Source: Enterocloster bolteae (GTDB lineage: Bacteria; Bacillota_A; Clostridia; Lachnospirales; Lachnospiraceae). From it: a stretch of 19,432 nt of DNA. The stretch lies in NCBI GenBank assembly GCA_021769025.1, contig JAETTS010000008.1, positions 1 through 19,432 of the forward strand, read 5' to 3'. Position numbers and translations under genes: made by a program. Within the stretch, counting starts at the first letter, position 1. Every line of letters starts with the position of its first letter. Below are positions 16,064-19,432 of this stretch, piece after piece. The notes under the pieces were generated by a model. It had not been told where the DNA came from, made no database searches, and was given only the letters and a program-made list of their open reading frames with translations.

Positions 16064-16142
16064 CATGAGGATTGCGGGAGCACAAAGTGCGGAGCAATCC
16101 GGTATCAAAGGGGTCAAAAGACCTTTTGACCCCAACATCATG
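16064..16142. repeat. Two-hairpin repeat-like element between the OLD gene and the TA module
   Basis: First hairpin: GGATTGC (16069-16075) with GCAATCC (16094-16100), and an inner stem GCAC/GTGC (16080-16083 and 16087-16090) with loop AAA. Second hairpin: GGGGTCAAAA (16110-16119) with TTTTGACCCC (16124-16133), a perfect 10-pair stem with a GACC loop. Ends CATGA and TCATG are inverted, and ATGTCAT occurs directly on both sides (16060-16066 and 16140-16146). It lies between convergent genes and may act as a two-way terminator, but lacks a clean T-tract. A dispersed intergenic repeat of this genome is an equally good reading. Confidence 0.55.
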
Positions 16143-16201
16143 TCATTTCGTTTCATTTTTGTTGTTTGAGAAATGGCAGAGAGGCTGCCTGAACGGTTAC
16201 A

Positions 16202-17200
16202 TCAAAGCATCTTATCTATATAGCGCTTAAGCCCTTCCTCTGAATCGATACCATAGGTTTCATGTACCATCTCATAATATCGCCGAATGCTGTCTTTTTC
16301 AATTGTTTCATTGGATGGAATGTTGTCCCCATACCCTTCCCGTGCATTCCGCCAGGGTTCCTCTTTATGGGTAATCCGCTCAAGGGTCTTTCCTCCATAG
16401 ATGCCAAACGTATTCACAACCAGGTCAATTACCTGCCTCTCTTCCTCTGTCAATGCATCCCCTGCCCCGTCCAGAACAGCAAAACGGGCATCCTCAATGG
16501 GATTATACGTAAAATCCCTGAATATGCGATAGACCTCCGGATAAACAGGCCCATGTATCCATGCCTTACAGTCCTCCGGAAAAATCGGTCTGCCATATAG
16601 TGCAAAGTAGATTCCCTGAATGAAATAAAGCAATTTTTGCAGCATCAGCGGAGTAACTTCTTCCAGTTTCTCAAATAGATATGCAATTACCTGAAGCGTC
16701 TTTTCCGATACAGAAAAAAGATTCTCCAGGCTCACAGCTGCAGTCATAGCCTTTCGATATGCCGCATCTGTAAGTTTCTCTCTGTTTTCGGACAACCTTT
16801 CTTTCATGTATGCCGGTGAAGCCAGGGCAGACCGCATGATGTCCGAATATTCTTTTGAAGGCACCTGACCTTCCAGATACCTGGAAATCGTTATCTCTCC
16901 AAAGCCAAGGCCAAGAGACAGGGGCGCTTTTCCAATCTTATAGATCTTCATCAGCTTTTCGATATCTTCCACAGAGAGAATGCCTTCTATCGCCCGGTAC
17001 TGCTGGTCAATCTCCTGTATATTCCTGTCAATCAGTCCTGGAATGCTCATCTCTCTGCCGCATTCCATACACACTGCCATTGTAATTTCAAATGGATACT
17101 CCTTATCTCGAACTGCCTTTACAATCTCTCTTTTTTGCAGAACATATGGGGTATCCTTCCTGCATTGGATGCAAAAGTCTCTTCTCTCTTTCTCTGCCAT
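16202..17200 (-). CDS. Antitoxin: MqsA-like zinc finger and HTH fused to a Panacea (SocA/DUF4065) domain
   Basis: Predicted to neutralise the toxin encoded just upstream and to repress the shared promoter. Seen over 332 residues: zinc-binding pairs C10xxC13 and C44xxC47; a helix-turn-helix region around LGLGFGEITISRYLEGQVPS (about 97-116) as in MqsA-type regulators; and a C-terminal domain (about 165-325) with TPLMLQKLLYFIQGIYFAL and AWIHGPVYPEVY, the hallmark of Panacea/SocA/GepA-like antitoxins. The ATG at 17200 is chosen because GGAGG lies about ten bases before it; the in-frame ATG at 17215 overlaps that site. The gap to the toxin stop is 17 bases. Order toxin then antitoxin is as in mqsRA. 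Confidence 0.88.
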   Translation of the reverse strand: MAEKERRDFCIQCRKDTPYVLQKREIVKAVRDKEYPFEITMAVCMECGREMSIPGLIDRNIQEIDQQYRAIEGILSVEDIEKLMKIYKIGKAPLSLGLGFGEITISRYLEGQVPSKEYSDIMRSALASPAYMKERLSENREKLTDAAYRKAMTAAVSLENLFSVSEKTLQVIAYLFEKLEEVTPLMLQKLLYFIQGIYFALYGRPIFPEDCKAWIHGPVYPEVYRIFRDFTYNPIEDARFAVLDGAGDALTEEERQVIDLVVNTFGIYGGKTLERITHKEEPWRNAREGYGDNIPSNETIEKDSIRRYYEMVHETYGIDSEEGLKRYIDKML

Positions 17201-17217
17201 GATAACGTCCTCCATTC

Positions 17218-17613
17218 TTATTCATATGACCTGAAATAATAGGTAAGCGGATACTTTTGCTTATGGAATGAAATCACTATGACATAATGATTCTCCAGCT
17301 TGTTAATCTTGATATACAAAGAAATCGTCTCTTCTTCTGTCCCATATCTCTCCAACAATGTTACATCCTTGCCGAATACATAGAGTTCTTCATGTTCAAA
17401 GCCTTTATGCTTATTCTGTAAAATCTCTGAAAAATCTGCAGATTCAAGACTTAATAAAATTTTTTTGGCCTTCTCCTCATCTATAACATACTCCGAGAAG
17501 ATATCCATATTGTCCTTTCTTCTTAAATTCCTGTCAATTCGGTATCGGTTATTCTCAATGGCATGCTTTATATCCAAAAGATACCGTTCTATATCCTTTC
17601 GTTCTATTGTCAA
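17218..17613 (-). CDS. MqsR-like toxin of a type II toxin-antitoxin pair
   Basis: Predicted mRNA-cleaving toxin of the MqsR/RelE-like fold. About 131 residues. Seen: by-eye agreement with E. coli MqsR across IKHAIENNRYRI, ILLSLESADFSEIL (compare VIIGLSESDFYKSM), then an EELYVF strand, and a C-terminal SLYIKINKLENHYVIVISF (compare VYLKITVIHDVLIVSF). The TTG at 17613 is the likely start: GGAGGAC ends eight bases upstream, whereas the earlier in-frame TTG at 17631 lies upstream of that site. The gene is A/T-richer than its surroundings, suggesting transfer. A different RelE-superfamily name is possible; the TA role rests on similarity plus the antitoxin next door. Confidence 0.72.
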   Translation of the reverse strand: MTIERKDIERYLLDIKHAIENNRYRIDRNLRRKDNMDIFSEYVIDEEKAKKILLSLESADFSEILQNKHKGFEHEELYVFGKDVTLLERYGTEEETISLYIKINKLENHYVIVISFHKQKYPLTYYFRSYE

Positions 17614-17658
17614 TAAAAGAGTCCTCCGCAAAGTATATGATAGGAAATTTATTTTTTT

Positions 17659-17695
17659 CTATCATTATTTTATGTCAATGATAGCATTTTGTCAA
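17659..17695 (-). promoter_or_regulatory. TA promoter with overlapping palindromic operator
   Basis: On the minus strand: -35 TTGACA (17690-17695, perfect), 17-base spacer, -10 TAAAAT (17667-17672). A perfect 8-base inverted repeat CTATCATT / AATGATAG (17677-17684 and 17659-17666) brackets the -10, and a third half-site CTATCATA lies at 17636-17643, before the toxin's ribosome binding site. The placement fits autorepression by the antitoxin's HTH domain; that is inferred. Confidence 0.75.
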
Positions 17696-17744
17696 TACAC
17701 GATCATTCAAATTTATCTCCCCGCAACCGATCATTTCCACAGAA

Positions 17745-17900
17745 TAAAGAGTCTGGCTCGCCGGATTCTCACGCCGGAACCCGGCGGCGACAGCAGCCAT
17801 CTTCCTCCTCGCGTAGGCATTGGCTCACTTAGCGAATGCAATGAACCTAGTGAGCAAGCCCACACCGTGTTGCGCATCCTAAGCGGAGCGTTTTTTATCA
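17745..17900. repeat. Hairpin-rich intergenic region between TA promoter and lysC terminator
   Basis: The gene-free stretch 17614-17965 holds the TA promoter, this segment and the lysC terminator. Seen here: CGCCGG/CCGGCG (17772-17777 and 17781-17786, loop AAC); GCTCACT/AGTGAGC with two further pairs across one bulged base (from 17823 to about 17855); and GCGTTTTTTAT (17888-17898) inverted to ATAAAAAACGC (17921-17931). It is far more G/C-rich than the TA genes beside it. No credible gene: a long plus-strand frame crosses it but runs antisense through lysC. Probably a dispersed repeat. Confidence 0.45.
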
Positions 17901-17922
17901 TTGGAGCACTTTCCTGTGATAT

Positions 17923-17959
17923 AAAAAACGCCCGCCAGTTTGTAGACACACCTGGCAGG
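17923..17959 (-). terminator. Rho-independent terminator of lysC
   Basis: Minus-strand stem CCTGCCAG (17952-17959) pairs with CTGGCGGG (17931-17938), 8 pairs with one G-U, loop of 13, followed by CG and six T. It begins 7 bases after the lysC stop codon. Confidence 0.85.
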
Positions 17960-17965
17960 CCACAA

Positions 17966-19288
17966 TCACAGTTCCGAAGAAATAAAAATATCATAGATCG
18001 CCTTGATGGCATCCTCAAAGTCTCCGTTCTTCACCCCGATAATCACATTCAGTTCACTGGATCCCTGGTCAATCATCTTTACGTTGACTCTGGCATGGGC
18101 CAAGGCGGAGAAGATCCGTCCGGCAGTCCCTCTGGTAGCCTTCATTCCTCTTCCCACCACAGCAATCAATGCCAGATCCGATTCCATCTCCACAAAAGCC
18201 GGCTCCACCGCCCGATGGATCCCGGCAATCACCGACTGCTCGTACTCTTCAAATTCCGGCTGATGGACAAAGATGGTCATGGTATCAATACCAGAAGGCA
18301 TATGCTCAAAGGAGATTCCATAATCCTCAAAGACCTGAAGCACTTTTCTCCCAAACCCCACTTCCGAGTTCATCATAGCCTTCTCCACATTGATGGAACA
18401 GAAGCCTTTCTTCCCCGCGATGCCGGTAATGGTATACCGAGGCTTGCGGCAGGTGCTCTCAACGATCAGAGTCCCCTTATCCTCCGGCTTGTTGGTATTG
18501 CGGATGTTGATGGGGATTCCCTCTTTGCGCACCGGAAAAATAGCATCTTCATGAAGTACGCTGGCTCCCATGTATGCCAGTTCCCTTAACTCGCGGTATG
18601 TGATGGTCTCAATCACCTCCGGATTGTCGATGATCCTTGGATCCGCCACCAACACGCCAGATACATCCGTCCAGTTCTCATACATATCCGCATGTATCGC
18701 CCTGGCTACCACAGAGCCAGTCACATCGGAACCGCCTCTGGAAAAGGTCTTCACCACTCCGCTGTGGGTGGATCCATAGAATCCGGGGATCACTGCCCGC
18801 TCCACATGTTCCAGACGCTCCGCCAATTCCCGGTTGGTAAACTCCGCATCAAAGACTCCCTGGTCGTCAAAGAATATAACCTCCGCAGCGTCAATAAACT
18901 CGTACCCCAGATACTGGGCCATAAGGATGCCGTTTAGATATTCGCCTCTGGATGCCGCGTAATCCCTTCCCGCCTTGGCTAAGAAATTCTCTTCAATCCT
19001 GTCAAACTCATGCTCCAGATTCAGGTTCAAATCCAAACCGTCGATAATCTCCTCATACCGCTTCTTAATCTTCTCCAGAATCTTCTTATACGCAGTGCCG
19101 GAAGCCGCCGCATCATAGCACTGATACAGAAGGTCTGTCACCTTCTCGTCCTTGTCATTCCTCTTCCCCGGCGCGGAAGGCACCACATACCTTCTGGCCT
19201 TATCGCTGCGGATAATGTTGCCCACTTTCTTAAACTGCCTGGCACTGGCCAGAGAGCTTCCGCCAAATTTCCCAACCATTTTCATCAT
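17966..19288 (-). CDS. lysC: Aspartate kinase (monofunctional, with two ACT domains)
   Basis: Phosphorylates L-aspartate, the first step to lysine, threonine, methionine and diaminopimelate. Seen over 440 residues: N-terminal VGKFGGSSLAS (about 5-15), the catalytic segment with GRGGSDVTG-like SRGGSDVTGS, and two ACT-type regulatory regions near the C-terminus, one around SINVEKAMMNSEVG and one around LALIAVVGRGMKATRG...MIDQGSSELN, the feedback-sensing part. Which end product inhibits it cannot be told. ATG start with AAGGAG six bases before; the second ATG directly after is also possible. It ends in a clear terminator. No lysine riboswitch fits in the 66 bases upstream. Confidence 0.95.
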   Translation of the reverse strand: MMKMVGKFGGSSLASARQFKKVGNIIRSDKARRYVVPSAPGKRNDKDEKVTDLLYQCYDAAASGTAYKKILEKIKKRYEEIIDGLDLNLNLEHEFDRIEENFLAKAGRDYAASRGEYLNGILMAQYLGYEFIDAAEVIFFDDQGVFDAEFTNRELAERLEHVERAVIPGFYGSTHSGVVKTFSRGGSDVTGSVVARAIHADMYENWTDVSGVLVADPRIIDNPEVIETITYRELRELAYMGASVLHEDAIFPVRKEGIPINIRNTNKPEDKGTLIVESTCRKPRYTITGIAGKKGFCSINVEKAMMNSEVGFGRKVLQVFEDYGISFEHMPSGIDTMTIFVHQPEFEEYEQSVIAGIHRAVEPAFVEMESDLALIAVVGRGMKATRGTAGRIFSALAHARVNVKMIDQGSSELNVIIGVKNGDFEDAIKAIYDIFISSEL

Positions 19289-19354
19289 TTCATTCTCCTT
19301 TGGATCATCCGATTGCTGCCGCCTTCATCCCCCGAAACGACTCCCTCCGGCCTC

Positions 19355-19432
19355 TCACTCCTCCGAGATTCCTTCCATCTCTTTCTGGACCTGAGCCTCA
19401 CAGGATCTCATGGCCTGAATGGTTTTCTCCAT
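19355..19432 (-). CDS. 3' end of an unidentified gene, cut by the window edge
   Basis: An open minus-strand frame enters at the window edge and stops with TGA at 19355, 66 bases before lysC. The visible C-terminal peptide is MEKTIQAMRSCEAQVQKE and then EGISEE after a Met, polar and probably helical. Too short to assign; the frame choice itself is only moderately sure. If real, it would precede lysC in the same transcript. Confidence 0.35.
   Translation of the reverse strand: MEKTIQAMRSCEAQVQKEMEGISEE

Noticed and set aside
16110..16133. Single strong intrinsic terminator for the OLD gene
   Set aside because: The stem is perfect, but no uninterrupted T-tract follows on the plus strand; listed as a repeat-like element instead.
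15719..16156. 145-codon minus-strand frame across the OLD gene's end
   Set aside because: Most of it is antisense to the OLD coding region and the remainder lies in the hairpin element; no ribosome binding site.
17465..18589. 374-codon plus-strand frame
   Set aside because: It runs antisense through lysC, the hairpin block and the toxin gene; its translation is Ser/His/Arg-rich and low in sense. lysC is unmistakable on the other strand.

Overview
The window looks like the chromosome of an anaerobic Clostridia member, most likely Lachnospiraceae. The grounds are the electron-bifurcating NfnAB pair, an EFR1-type flavodoxin/ferredoxin fusion, a Gram-positive type IV pilus ATPase, strong GGAGG ribosome binding sites, TTG starts and the general protein style. 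The genus cannot be fixed from sequence alone. No rRNA, tRNA, CRISPR array, IS transposase or phage gene was seen.

Layout. (1) Positions 81-5643, minus strand: a probable operon nfnA - nfnB - deoB - pilB, driven by a good promoter in front of nfnA. A 234-base gap between nfnA and nfnB holds an unusually structured RNA-like element. (2) Positions 5679-8815, plus strand: a tightly coupled MoxR / DUF58 / DUF4129-type membrane-protein operon, divergent from nfnA. (3) Positions 8819-10843, minus strand: ferritin, an EFR1 ferredoxin and an AANAT-like GNAT acetyltransferase, a small iron/redox group. The ferritin promoter overlaps the end of the gene in front of it. (4) Positions 10833-12599, minus strand: a DUF4143-style AAA ATPase with a nuclease-like C-terminus. 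It is divergent from (5), positions 12781-15988, plus strand: rarA (mgsA), overlapped by an OLD-family ATPase/TOPRIM protein. (6) Positions 16202-17695, minus strand: a more A/T-rich toxin-antitoxin islet made of an MqsR-like toxin and an antitoxin with an MqsA-like zinc finger, a helix-turn-helix and a C-terminal Panacea (SocA/DUF4065) domain. Its promoter carries an inverted repeat placed for autoregulation, and hairpin-rich repeat-like DNA lies on both sides. (7) Positions 17923-19432, minus strand: lysC (aspartokinase) with a clear intrinsic terminator, then the 3' end of a gene that runs off the window.

How the parts work together. NfnAB links NADH, NADPH and ferredoxin pools. DeoB channels deoxyribose/ribose 1-phosphate into pentose phosphates. 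PilB powers pilus assembly and carries two motifs typical of c-di-GMP-binding MshEN domains. The stretch 10833-17695 is the most accessory-looking part. It joins genome maintenance (RarA) to an OLD-like nuclease candidate, an ATPase/nuclease-like protein and a toxin-antitoxin pair. The strongest candidates for something undescribed are the structured element inside the nfn operon and the RarA-OLD coupling, in which the OLD ATPase has Tyr at the usual catalytic Glu position and carries a Cys-rich insert.
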